Shown: piece by piece, positions 7,415 through 14,598 of the stretch | Layout: each line of letters begins with the position of its first letter | Position numbering within the stretch: the first letter of the stretch is position 1 | Source of the DNA: Clostridia bacterium | GTDB taxonomy: Bacteria; Bacillota; Clostridia; Christensenellales; Aristaeellaceae | DNA: 33,841 bases | Direction of reading: 5' to 3' | NCBI GenBank assembly: GCA_017522345.1 | Contig: JAFWZN010000126.1 | Location: 1 to 33,841, forward strand | The notes under the pieces: generated by a model | The model's input: only the letters and a program-made list of their open reading frames with translations | What the model was told of the DNA's origin: nothing | The model's database searches: none | Translations under genes and position numbers: made by a program

Positions 7415-7458
7415 AAAAAGCCCGATGCAACGAAGTTATTCGCAGCATCGGGCTTTTT
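7415..7458 (+). terminator. Rho-independent terminator of pfp
   Basis: AAAAAGCCCGATGC (7415-7428) pairs perfectly with GCATCGGGCTTTTT (7445-7458): a 14-bp stem with 16-nt loop and A/T tracts on both sides, so it may work in both directions. Confidence 0.9.
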
Positions 7459-7526
7459 CTATCCTCGCAAAGCGTAATTTCCTTTCCTTAAAGAGATCGC
7501 TCGCTTTCATCTCAATCTAAATCGAA

Positions 7527-7556
7527 ACAAAAAACAAGCCTCTTTCGAAGCTTGCT
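7527..7556 (-). terminator. Terminator of the tRNA-Ser pair
   Basis: On the minus strand CAAGC and GCTTG (complements of 7550-7554 and 7535-7539) form a short stem followed by TTTTTT (7534-7529), a few bases beyond the 3' end of tRNA-Ser(GCU). Confidence 0.65.
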
Positions 7557-7561
7557 TTCTA

Positions 7562-7650
7562 CGGAGAAGGAGGGATTTGAACCCTCGCGCCGGTTATCCC
7601 AGCCTACTCCCTTAGCAGGGGAGCCCCTTCGGCCTCTTGGGTACTTCTCC
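7562..7650 (-). tRNA. tRNA-Ser (anticodon GCU)
   Basis: Read on the minus strand: acceptor GGAGAAG pairs with CTTCTCC and a G discriminator. The anticodon arm CTCCC-CTGCTAA-GGGAG gives anticodon GCU for AGC/AGU serine codons. There is a long variable arm (class II) and a T arm with GGTTCAAATCC. About 89 nt; the 3' CCA is not encoded and must be added afterwards. It is transcribed with the neighbouring tRNA-Ser from one promoter. Confidence 0.95.
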
Positions 7651-7660
7651 ATGGCCTTTA

Positions 7661-7746
7661 CGGAGAGAGAGGGATTCGAACCCCCGGTGCCTTTCGACAT
7701 CACTGGTTTTCAAGACCAGCGCCTTCAACCACTCGGCCATCTCTCC
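7661..7746 (-). tRNA. tRNA-Ser (anticodon UGA)
   Basis: Minus strand: acceptor GGAGAGA pairs with TCTCTCC and a G discriminator, D arm TGGCCGAGTGG, anticodon arm CTGGT-CTTGAAA-ACCAG (anticodon UGA, UCN serine codons), long variable arm and GGTTCGAATCC T arm. About 86 nt, no encoded CCA. It is the first gene of the two-tRNA transcript and starts about 10 bp after the predicted transcription start. Confidence 0.96.
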
Positions 7747-7763
7747 TCGAACCAGTACTCAAT

Positions 7764-7792
7764 ATTATACAGGCTAACAGCTGTATTGTCAA
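7764..7792 (-). promoter_or_regulatory. Consensus promoter of the tRNA-Ser operon
   Basis: Minus strand TTGACA (7792-7787), 17-bp spacer, TATAAT (7769-7764). Both hexamers are perfect with ideal spacing, as expected for a stable-RNA promoter. Confidence 0.92.
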
Positions 7793-7872
7793 GCCTTTTT
7801 TTATCCTTTAACCAAAAATCTCCTTAATCCTCAGATCTTTGCCTGCAAAGAAAAAGTTTAGCTGAAGTATGA

Positions 7873-7900
7873 TTGACATAACCGGCAGTTTGACTATAAT
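7873..7900 (+). promoter_or_regulatory. Promoter of the M42 peptidase-def-citG-mesaconase-gntR operon
   Basis: TTGACA (7873-7878) and TATAAT (7895-7900) with a 16-bp spacer. The inferred start near 7907 gives a ~40-nt leader. No other convincing promoter or terminator appears before 12658, so this is probably the main promoter of the six-gene operon. Confidence 0.85.
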
Positions 7901-7948
7901 GTACGTTGTATTGGTATGCACAGTCTTTATTGATTATGAGGGCATAAT

Positions 7949-9016
7949 ATGAATCATCTTGACATGATCCGCGACTTTTCAAACGCCAACGGCGTGAGCG
8001 GCTTTGAAGATGAAGTCGTTCTCGTCGCCCGCAAATACGCCGACCCTACCTTTGAGGTTTCAAAAGACAGCCTTTTAAACTTCTATATCCGCCGGCCCGA
8101 AAACAATGGTAAACGTCCCGTTATTCAGCTGGACGGTCATTCTGATGAGGTCGGTTTTATGGTGCAGGCTATAAGGCCCAACGGCACGCTTCAGTTTATC
8201 ACCATCGGCGGCTGGGTAAACAGCAACATTCCCGCGCACAAAGTTCGCGTGAAAACGGTAAACGGGGATTACATTCCCGGAATTGTCGCCGCGAAGCCTC
8301 CGCATTTTATGTCCGTTTCCGAAAAGGGCCGCACGCCTGAGGTCAGCGAAATGGCAATCGACATCGGCGCTTCCTCCTTAAGGGAAGCCCATGATGAATT
8401 CGGCGTGCGAATGGCTGCGCCCGTCGTTCCCGATGTAGCGTTTACTTATGACGAAAAGCACGATCTCATGATCGGAAAAGCATTCGACTGCCGCCTGGGC
8501 TGCGCTGCAATTTTGGCGACGATGGACGCGCTCAAGGGCGAGGATCTGGGCATTGACATTGTCGGCGCCATGTCCGTTCAGGAAGAAGTCGGCTGCCGCG
8601 GCTCGCGCGTTACCGCCAACACGGTAAAGCCCGACGTCGCCATTGTGTTTGAGGGCTGTCCCGCAGACGACACCGTTCAGCCGGATTACCTCATTCAGAC
8701 CGCCATTCACAAAGGCCCGATGCTGCGCCACATCGATACCAGCATGATCACCAATCCCCGGTTTCAGAAATACGCGCTTGATCTTGCGCGCGAGTTGAAC
8801 ATTCCCGTGCAGGAATCCGTAAGAACCGGCGGCAGCACCAACGGCGCGTCGATTCATTTGTCGGGTGAAGGCGTTCCGGTTATCGTTATCGGCCTGCCTG
8901 TTAGATACATTCACTCTCATTACGGGATCGCCGCATACGAGGATTTTGAAAACGCCGTAAAACTCGCGGTTGAAATCATTCGCCGTCTGAATAAAGACAT
9001 TATCGGGAGCTTTTAA
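7949..9016 (+). CDS. M42-family metallo-aminopeptidase
   Basis: 355 residues, typical of the M42 family (glutamyl/lysyl aminopeptidases that form tetrahedral complexes; older annotations call them endoglucanases). The co-catalytic metal and active-site residues are in place: GHSDE (H64, D66, E67), the bridging Asp in AFDCRLG (D180), the catalytic base pair QEEVGCRG (E212/E213), E235 in FEGCP, TGGSTNGASIH, and a final His in RYIHSH (H322). It would trim N-terminal residues from cytoplasmic peptides. It heads an operon whose other genes serve glutamate fermentation, so a role in supplying glutamate from peptides is attractive but unproven. ATG follows GAGGG at 6-nt spacing. Confidence 0.93.
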   Translation: MNHLDMIRDFSNANGVSGFEDEVVLVARKYADPTFEVSKDSLLNFYIRRPENNGKRPVIQLDGHSDEVGFMVQAIRPNGTLQFITIGGWVNSNIPAHKVRVKTVNGDYIPGIVAAKPPHFMSVSEKGRTPEVSEMAIDIGASSLREAHDEFGVRMAAPVVPDVAFTYDEKHDLMIGKAFDCRLGCAAILATMDALKGEDLGIDIVGAMSVQEEVGCRGSRVTANTVKPDVAIVFEGCPADDTVQPDYLIQTAIHKGPMLRHIDTSMITNPRFQKYALDLARELNIPVQESVRTGGSTNGASIHLSGEGVPVIVIGLPVRYIHSHYGIAAYEDFENAVKLAVEIIRRLNKDIIGSF

Positions 9017-9427
9017 ATGATACGCCCCATCATGCGAACCATCGAGTTCTTAAAACAGCCGTCCGAAACCGCGACGAAGGACGATCTTGGAATCGCGCAG
9101 GATCTTTTGGACACACTTAAAGCCCACAAGGACGAATGCGTGGGCATGGCTGCCAATATGATCGGCGAAACAAAGCGCATCATTGCATTTATTGACGGCG
9201 GAAAATACACCGTCATGTTCAATCCCCGCATTCTGAAAGCGGACGTCGCTTTCAAAGCGGAGGAAGGATGCCTTTCTTTAGTCGGCGTGAGGGAAGCCAA
9301 AAGATACCGTTCCGTCAAGGTTGAGTTTGAAAACGAAAATTTTCAAAGGCGCATCAAGACCTACAAAGGCTGGACGGCGCAGATCATTCAACACGAAATG
9401 GATCATCTGGAAGGCGTTATTATATGA
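9017..9427 (+). CDS. def: Peptide deformylase, short atypical form
   Basis: 136 residues; deformylases remove the formyl group from N-terminal Met. Motif 2 EGCLSL (metal ligand C85) and motif 3 QHEMDH (HEMDH 126-130, two His ligands and catalytic Glu) are intact. Motif 1 reads CVGMAANMIG: the position normally held by Gln (GxGxAAxQ), which stabilises the reaction intermediate, is Met48. As I recall, this variant is common in short clostridial deformylases, so it may be a functional second enzyme with altered specificity. The ATG immediately follows the M42 stop codon, with GGGAG inside the upstream gene, implying translational coupling. The end overlaps citG by 4 bp. Confidence 0.88.
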   Translation: MIRPIMRTIEFLKQPSETATKDDLGIAQDLLDTLKAHKDECVGMAANMIGETKRIIAFIDGGKYTVMFNPRILKADVAFKAEEGCLSLVGVREAKRYRSVKVEFENENFQRRIKTYKGWTAQIIQHEMDHLEGVII

Positions 9428-10278
9428 AACGTCTTTCCGATTTCACCGAAAGCGCCGCGCTTTATGCGCTGTCGTTTGAAGCAAACGTCACGCCCAAGCC
9501 CGGCCTTGTCGATCGAAACAATACCGGCGCGCACAAGGATATGACGCTTTGCATGCTGATTGAAAGCGCCAAGGCCATCGCCCCTTTCGTCGGACAATGC
9601 GCCCAAGCCGGCTTTGATACCAAAAACGCCTCCTTCGAGAGCGCTTTCCACGCTCTGCGTGCGCTCGGTCTTCAAGCGGAGAAAGCTATGCTTTCCGTAA
9701 CCGGCGGCGTAAACACGCACAAAGGCGCGATTTACTGCTTTTGTCTTCTCTCCGGCGCATTCGGAAGACTTCAGGGCGAAAAAGGCATAACGCCCGAATG
9801 CATTTTGAACACCGCTTCCCTGCTTGCGCAAAAAGCGTCCGACGCTTCCCTTGCGCGCGCCTTGCAGGCCCCCGTCACGCACGGAGACATCGCCTTTCAA
9901 AAAGCGCGTCTTTCCGGAGCGCGCGGCGAAGCCATCGCGGGCTATCCCAGCATACTTCATATCGCGCTTCCTGCGCTTGAGCGCGCCATGCAAGACGGCT
10001 TCAGCGAAAACGACGCGGGCGTATACGCGCTTTTGTCCCTCATTTCCAAGGTAGACGACACATGCATCTATTCGCGCGGCGGCTCGGAGGGTCTTTCCTT
10101 TGCCAAATCCCTCGCTGCAGAAGCGCTTCAGGCTGATTTTGTAAAGAAAGTCTATCAGATAGACGCCCTTTTCATCCAGCAGCGTTTAAGCCCCGGCGGA
10201 TGCGCCGATTTACTGGCCGCCGCCATGTTCATAAAACGACTCATTCAATCAAAATGGGAGGAATACACATGCGAGTGA
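9424..10278 (+). CDS. citG: Triphosphoribosyl-dephospho-CoA synthase family protein (CitG/MdcB-like)
   Basis: 284 residues. CitG joins ATP and dephospho-CoA to make 2'-(5''-triphosphoribosyl)-3'-dephospho-CoA, precursor of the prosthetic group of the acyl carrier subunit of citrate lyase and the homologous citramalate lyase. Recognised signatures: EANVTPKPGLVDRNNTGAHKD near the N-terminus, GGVNTHKGAIY, RGEAIAGYPS and LSPGGCADLLAA at the C-terminus. No citrate lyase subunits (citDEF) or citX are in the window. Its neighbours are the hydratase subunits that make or use citramalate, so the carrier protein of citramalate lyase is the likely eventual target. It overlaps def by 4 bp and the next gene by 10 bp. 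Confidence 0.88.
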   Translation: MKRLSDFTESAALYALSFEANVTPKPGLVDRNNTGAHKDMTLCMLIESAKAIAPFVGQCAQAGFDTKNASFESAFHALRALGLQAEKAMLSVTGGVNTHKGAIYCFCLLSGAFGRLQGEKGITPECILNTASLLAQKASDASLARALQAPVTHGDIAFQKARLSGARGEAIAGYPSILHIALPALERAMQDGFSENDAGVYALLSLISKVDDTCIYSRGGSEGLSFAKSLAAEALQADFVKKVYQIDALFIQQRLSPGGCADLLAAAMFIKRLIQSKWEEYTCE

Positions 10279-11114
10279 TTCAGGCCGAAACCATCAAAAA
10301 AACCATTTATGATCTCATTCTCAAAGCCAGCTACGACATTGGGCAGGACGTATACAATTGCGTCAAAAACTGCGCCGAGTGCGAAAAATCGCCCAGCGGA
10401 AAAGTCGTTTTGAATCAGCTGCTTGAAAACTACGACATCGCTGCCCGCGAGCGCGTCGCCATCTGCCAGGATACCGGCATGTGCGTCATCTTTATCGACG
10501 TCGGTCAGGACGTCCACATCGAAGGCGGAGATTTCACCGAAACCATCAACGACGCCGTCCGCGCCGCCTACTCGGATGGCTATTTGAGAAAGAGCGTTGT
10601 CCGCGATCCTCTGTATGACCGCGTAAACACCAAAGACAACACCCCCGCCATCATCCATACCCGCATCGTTCCCGGCGATAAGATCGACATTCTCGTAACC
10701 CCCAAGGGCTTCGGCAGCGAAAACATGTCCGCCATCAAGATGCTCGTTCCTGCAGACGGCGAAGCCGGCGTCGTCAAATTTGTCGTTGACACCGTGAAAA
10801 ACGCCGGCCCCAATCCCTGCCCGCCCATCATCGTCGGCGTAGGCATCGGCGGCACCATGGAAATGGCCACCATCATGGCAAAGCGCATGACCGCCCGCTC
10901 CATCGACACCGTAAATCCCAATCCCAAATATGCGGCGCTTGAAGAGAAGCTGCTTGAAAAGATCAACAAGCTCGGAATCGGCGCTGCCGGTATCGGCGGA
11001 AGCACCACCTGTCTCAAGGTCAACATCGAAACCTATCCCACCCACATCGCGGGCATGCCCTGCGCCATCAACATTGTCTGCCACGCCGCGCGCCACGCGC
11101 ACGCCGTGATTTAA
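10269..11114 (+). CDS. Class I fumarase-type hydratase, alpha subunit (probable mesaconase)
   Basis: 281 residues, corresponding to the N-terminal iron-sulfur part of FumA/TtdA-type hydro-lyases. Conserved cysteine-bearing motifs for the 4Fe-4S cluster are visible: ICQDTGMCV, GPNPCPPIIVGVGIGGTMEMA and GGSTTCLKV. The enzyme class adds water to fumarate, mesaconate or tartrate-type substrates, and homology alone does not separate them. Placement between citG and a glutamate mutase/methylaspartase operon argues for mesaconate hydration to citramalate. I start at ATG 10269 because GGGAGG lies about 8 bp upstream; it overlaps the citG stop by 10 bp. The beta subunit follows 15 bp later. Confidence 0.88.
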   Translation: MRVIQAETIKKTIYDLILKASYDIGQDVYNCVKNCAECEKSPSGKVVLNQLLENYDIAARERVAICQDTGMCVIFIDVGQDVHIEGGDFTETINDAVRAAYSDGYLRKSVVRDPLYDRVNTKDNTPAIIHTRIVPGDKIDILVTPKGFGSENMSAIKMLVPADGEAGVVKFVVDTVKNAGPNPCPPIIVGVGIGGTMEMATIMAKRMTARSIDTVNPNPKYAALEEKLLEKINKLGIGAAGIGGSTTCLKVNIETYPTHIAGMPCAINIVCHAARHAHAVI

Positions 11115-11129
11115 AGGAGGTACACCCGT

Positions 11130-11696
11130 ATGGAAAATATCCGCGTCAATCTTCCGCTCGATAAAGAACAACTGAAAACCCTTCGCGCGGGCGACACCGT
11201 GCTTTTATCCGGCGTTATGTATACCTCCCGCGACGCCGCGCACAAGCGTCTGGTCGCATGCCTTGAGGAAGGTCGCCCCCTGCCCTTTGACATCAAAAAT
11301 CAGCTCATCTACTACGTTGGTCCCTGCCCGGCTTCCCCCGGCCACGCCGTCGGTTCCGCAGGTCCCACCACCTCTTACCGCATGGACGCCTACACCCCCC
11401 AGCTTTTGAGAGCCGGACTTCTGGGCATGATGGGCAAGGGCAAGAGAAATGACAAGGTTGTTGAGGCCATGAAGGAAGTCGGCGCCGTATACTTTGGCGC
11501 TGTCGGAGGGGCCGCCGCGCTCATTTCTCAGAGAATTCTTTCCGCAGAAGTGATTGCTTATGAAGATCTCGGCGCAGAAGCCCTCCATCGCTTTGTTGTA
11601 AAGGATTTCCCCGCGCTGGTTCTGATCGATTCCGAGGGCAACAACGTATATGTTGAAGGCCCCAAGAAATACGCTGAACCCGATACGGAGGAATAA
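11130..11696 (+). CDS. Class I fumarase-type hydratase, beta subunit (probable mesaconase)
   Basis: 188 residues, equivalent to the C-terminal domain of class I fumarases and TtdB. Signatures include YYVGPCPASPGHAVGSAGPTTSYRMD (continuing to LLRAGLLGMMGKGKRN) and GAVYFGAVGGAAALI; the GSAGPTT loop binds substrate. It partners with the upstream alpha subunit. The ATG has AAAGGAGG upstream. The stop codon shares its last base with the ATG of the GntR regulator. As for the alpha subunit, mesaconate is preferred over fumarate on context; a fumarase, or an enzyme with both activities, remains possible. Confidence 0.88.
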   Translation: MENIRVNLPLDKEQLKTLRAGDTVLLSGVMYTSRDAAHKRLVACLEEGRPLPFDIKNQLIYYVGPCPASPGHAVGSAGPTTSYRMDAYTPQLLRAGLLGMMGKGKRNDKVVEAMKEVGAVYFGAVGGAAALISQRILSAEVIAYEDLGAEALHRFVVKDFPALVLIDSEGNNVYVEGPKKYAEPDTEE

Positions 11697-12658
11697 TGTT
11701 TTTTCACGACGCCAGCGAGGACAGGCACGAAAAGCACTATGTCCGCCTTGCCCGTAAAATCAAAAGCGATATTGAGGAAGGCCGCCTTTTGCCCGGTCAG
11801 CGCATGCCGACCGTTAAGGATATGTGTCAAAAAAGCGGCCTTTCCGCAGGAACCGTGCGTCAGGCCTATGGTCTATTAAAGACGCAGGGTTTGATTGAGC
11901 TGACTCCCGGTCGCGGCACGTTCGTTTCCATTCCGAAGGTGAATGAAAAAAGCCGTAAGGCGCAGGCTATGGAAGCAATCGACAGGCTGTTTCAGTCGCT
12001 TTCCGAAATGGGCTTTTCTCAGGCAGAGTCCCGCATGTTTGTCTCCTTGCGTCTGGCGCAGATGGATCAGGATCAGTATGTTCTTCCCGTCGCGCTGATT
12101 GCGCAGAGCCCGGAGTCGCTCAGAAGCGCGTTCTACCGTCTTTCGGAAATATCAATGATTGATCTCATTTCCTTTTCCATGGATGAAATTCGTCAGGTCG
12201 GAGCGATCGCCCTTTCCGAGTTTCCGCTGGTCGTTTGCGAATCTTCCTTGCTCAACGAGATTTCCGCGCTGCTTTCGGACAGGACGGATGCGGTATGTCC
12301 CTTTGCTATCGCCCCGGCGGCAAGCGCGATTGTGCAGCTTGCACGTCTTCCGGAAGGCGCAAGCGTATGCGTGTACGCGCAAAGCGACGCCTTCTCTAAG
12401 CTGGTCAAAAAGACGCTTAAGTCTCTTTCGCTCCCGGTTTCGCATGCTTTTGTATCTTGCGGAACGCTTTCTAAGCAAACGCTTAGCAGGTTCACCCATC
12501 TGATCACCCCATCTGACACCGCGGCGTTCGCCCCGGAAAATGAGCTTATGCTCATTTCCGATTTTGGAAAAAATAGCAATACTACGATCATTTTTGATCT
12601 ATCCGTTGACGAAGGTTCGATGATCGCAATTACAAGACGCGTATCTGCCCTTGCTTAA
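11696..12658 (+). CDS. GntR-family transcriptional regulator with an unassigned C-terminal domain
   Basis: 320 residues. The N-terminal ~75 residues form a GntR winged helix (LARKIKSDIEEGRLLPGQRMPT, LSAGTVRQAYGLLKTQGLI, then the wing PGRGTFVS). The remaining ~240 residues do not match the FCD, UTRA or aminotransferase effector domains I would recognise. They look alpha/beta with repeated short hydrophobic strands (FPLVVCESS, GASVCVYAQS, NTTIIFDLSVD), as in a small-molecule-binding fold. It overlaps the hydratase beta gene by one base and lies directly upstream of the glutamate mutase operon, so it probably controls one or both operons; a palindrome over the glm promoter is a candidate site. 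The effector is unknown. Confidence 0.85.
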   Translation: MFFHDASEDRHEKHYVRLARKIKSDIEEGRLLPGQRMPTVKDMCQKSGLSAGTVRQAYGLLKTQGLIELTPGRGTFVSIPKVNEKSRKAQAMEAIDRLFQSLSEMGFSQAESRMFVSLRLAQMDQDQYVLPVALIAQSPESLRSAFYRLSEISMIDLISFSMDEIRQVGAIALSEFPLVVCESSLLNEISALLSDRTDAVCPFAIAPAASAIVQLARLPEGASVCVYAQSDAFSKLVKKTLKSLSLPVSHAFVSCGTLSKQTLSRFTHLITPSDTAAFAPENELMLISDFGKNSNTTIIFDLSVDEGSMIAITRRVSALA

Positions 12659-12742
12659 TAGCATCGGCAGGCGCGTCTGCGCTTTTGGGGGAAGGCAAAG
12701 CGCCGCTTTTCGCCTGTTTCCATATTAAATTTGTACACGCGA

Positions 12743-12778
12743 TTGACAATTGATCTAATTCGTTTTATCATATTGATA
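12743..12778 (+). promoter_or_regulatory. Promoter of the glutamate mutase operon with an overlapping palindrome
   Basis: TTGACA (12743-12748) and TATCAT (12766-12771) with a 17-bp spacer. A short palindrome, TATCA (12766-12770), TAT, TGATA (12774-12778), covers the -10 and the expected start site. That is where a repressor would act, and the GntR gene ends 85 bp upstream. Promoter is fairly sure; operator function is inference. Confidence 0.75.
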
Positions 12779-12807
12779 TAGGTTATTTACTTAAAGGAGG
12801 GATTTCC

Positions 12808-13242
12808 ATGCCCAATCGTACCATGGTTCTGGGCGTTATCGGCGCCGACGTTCACGCTGTCGGCAATCAGATTCTGAACTTTGCCTTTACGCAGGCGGGC
12901 TTCAACGTAGTCAACCTCGGCGTAATGGTTTCTCAGGAAGAATTCATCGAGGCCGCCATCGAATCGGGCGCACAGGCCATCGTCGTTTCCTCCCTGTACG
13001 GCCATGGCGAGCTCGACTGCCGCGGTCTGCGCGACAAGTGCGACGAAGCGGGCTTAAAGGGCATTCTCCTTTACGTCGGCGGCAACATTGTGGTCGGCAA
13101 GCAGCCCTTCGAAGAAGTTGAAAAGCGCTTCCACGCCATGGGCTTTGACAAGGTCTTCGGCCCCGGCACCGCTCCCGAAGTCACCATTGCAGAACTGATC
13201 AAGGATTTTGAAGCGCGCGAGAAGGCGGCGGAGAACGCATGA
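12808..13242 (+). CDS. glmS: Glutamate mutase, cobalamin-binding sigma (S) subunit
   Basis: 144 residues. The complete B12-binding signature is present: D14-x-H16-x-x-G19, S61-x-L63 and GG at 91-92, where the His replaces dimethylbenzimidazole as lower cobalt ligand. Spacing fits the DxHxxG(41)SxL pattern exactly. Together with GlmE it converts L-glutamate to (2S,3S)-3-methylaspartate by a carbon-skeleton radical rearrangement. The ATG has a strong AAAGGAGG about 7 bp upstream. It is the first gene of the operon and overlaps glmL by 4 bp (ATGA), implying coupling. Confidence 0.96.
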   Translation: MPNRTMVLGVIGADVHAVGNQILNFAFTQAGFNVVNLGVMVSQEEFIEAAIESGAQAIVVSSLYGHGELDCRGLRDKCDEAGLKGILLYVGGNIVVGKQPFEEVEKRFHAMGFDKVFGPGTAPEVTIAELIKDFEAREKAAENA

Positions 13243-14597
13243 AAAGCGTCCTTCTGATCGACTTCGGAAGCACCTACACCAAAGTTACATCCATTGACGC
13301 GGAAACCGGGCGTCTGTACGGCACGGCGCAATCCTTCACGACCGTCGAAGAAGACATTTCTTTGGGGCTTGAAAAAGCGTTAAGCGAGCTCAGATCGCAG
13401 ACCGGCATTACGGAATTTGTCGATACCCTCGCCTGCTCCTCCGCAGCCGGCGGTCTTCGGATGATCGCCTGCGGCCTTGTTCCGTCCCTTACGGCTGAAG
13501 CTGCCAAGCGCGCAGCCCTCGGCGCGGGGGCAAAGGTGATCAAAACCTTCGCCTACGAGATGACGGAAGAGGACGAAGAAGAGATCGAGCGCTTAAAGCC
13601 CGACATCGCCCTTCTTTGCGGCGGAACCGACGGCGGAAACTCCGCCTGCTGCATTCACAATGCAGGCGTTCTTGCGCGCGTGAACGCGAAATTCCCGGTC
13701 GTCGTCGCCTGCAACCGCTCGGCCATCAAAAAGTGCGTAAGCATTTTGGCGGAGGCCGGAAAGGAAACGGTATCCTGCGAAAACGTTATGCCTCAGTTCG
13801 GGCAGTTAAACATTCTCCCCACGCAAAAGGCCATCCGCGATCTTTTCTTAAAAAGAATCGTTTCCGCTAAGGGCTTAAGCAAGGCGCAGTCCCTGATTTC
13901 GGACATCATCATGCCCACCCCAGCGGCGGTCATGGAGGCGCTTACGCTTTTATCGTCTTTCACGGGCGAACTCATGGCGGTAGACTTAGGCGGCGCGACT
14001 ACGGATATCTACTCCATTACCGAAGGCCTTCCAACAAAGGCCGGAACCGTTCTTCGGGGTCTGCCCGAGCCCTACGCCAAGCGCACGGTTGAAGGCGATA
14101 TCGGCATGCGCTATTCCGCCTACGGCGTAACGGAAGCAGTCGGAAGCGAAAGGGTAGCCAAGCTTGCAAACGTTTCGGAAGAAACGCTTAACGCTTGGAT
14201 TAACCGAATCCATGAGGATCCCGGCGTTCTCGCAAAGACCGACGAAGAAAAGAACATGGATTTCGCCCTTGCCGCCCTTGCCGTCGAAACCGGCCTGATC
14301 CGCCACAGCGGCACGATTGAGCAGGTTTTCACGCCCATGGGCGTTGCCTACCAGCAGACCGGCAAGGATCTGACAAGATGCGCCAAAATTGTATTGACCG
14401 GCGGCGCGCTCGTGCGCATGCAAAGAGCCGAGGAAATCGCCCTAACCGCCATGCACACCACGCTGTGTCCCGAATCCCTTATGCCAAGAAACGCCGAAGT
14501 CGTTTTGGATAAAAACTACATTCTCTCCGCAGCGGGACTTTTGACCAAGAAATATCCCGAAGCGGCCAAAGCAATATTAGGGAAGGAGCTCACCTGA
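13239..14597 (+). CDS. glmL: GlmL (MutL), ATPase reactivating glutamate mutase
   Basis: 452 residues, of the MutL family found between glmS and glmE (not the mismatch-repair MutL). It has an ASKHA-type ATPase fold: phosphate-1 loop [16 protein letters not shown] at the N-terminus, [21 protein letters not shown], a second phosphate loop [13 protein letters not shown] and an adenosine motif VLTGGALVR. By analogy with diol dehydratase reactivases it probably exchanges damaged cobalamin on the mutase at the cost of ATP. Overlap with glmS and only 1 bp to glmE fit the canonical order S-L-E. Confidence 0.94.
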   Translation: MKSVLLIDFGSTYTKVTSIDAETGRLYGTAQSFTTVEEDISLGLEKALSELRSQTGITEFVDTLACSSAAGGLRMIACGLVPSLTAEAAKRAALGAGAKVIKTFAYEMTEEDEEEIERLKPDIALLCGGTDGGNSACCIHNAGVLARVNAKFPVVVACNRSAIKKCVSILAEAGKETVSCENVMPQFGQLNILPTQKAIRDLFLKRIVSAKGLSKAQSLISDIIMPTPAAVMEALTLLSSFTGELMAVDLGGATTDIYSITEGLPTKAGTVLRGLPEPYAKRTVEGDIGMRYSAYGVTEAVGSERVAKLANVSEETLNAWINRIHEDPGVLAKTDEEKNMDFALAALAVETGLIRHSGTIEQVFTPMGVAYQQTGKDLTRCAKIVLTGGALVRMQRAEEIALTAMHTTLCPESLMPRNAEVVLDKNYILSAAGLLTKKYPEAAKAILGKELT

Positions 14598-14598
14598 C

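Noticed and set aside
7552..7827. Plus-strand open frame with repeated 'EGFEP' segments
   Set aside because: It is a translation of the reverse complement of the two tRNA-Ser genes; EGFEPS-like peptides are a known artefact of tRNA T arms.
10245..11171. Open frame of about 308 codons antisense to the hydratase alpha gene
   Set aside because: Its translation is a low-complexity run of Gly, Asp, Ala and His with no family resemblance, produced by codon bias of the sense gene.
12659..12742. Weak hairpins after the GntR gene (GGCGCGTCTGCGC and GGCAAAGC...GCTTTTCGCC)
   Set aside because: Stems are short or imperfect and the T-tracts broken. They could terminate, but I cannot support it well enough to list.
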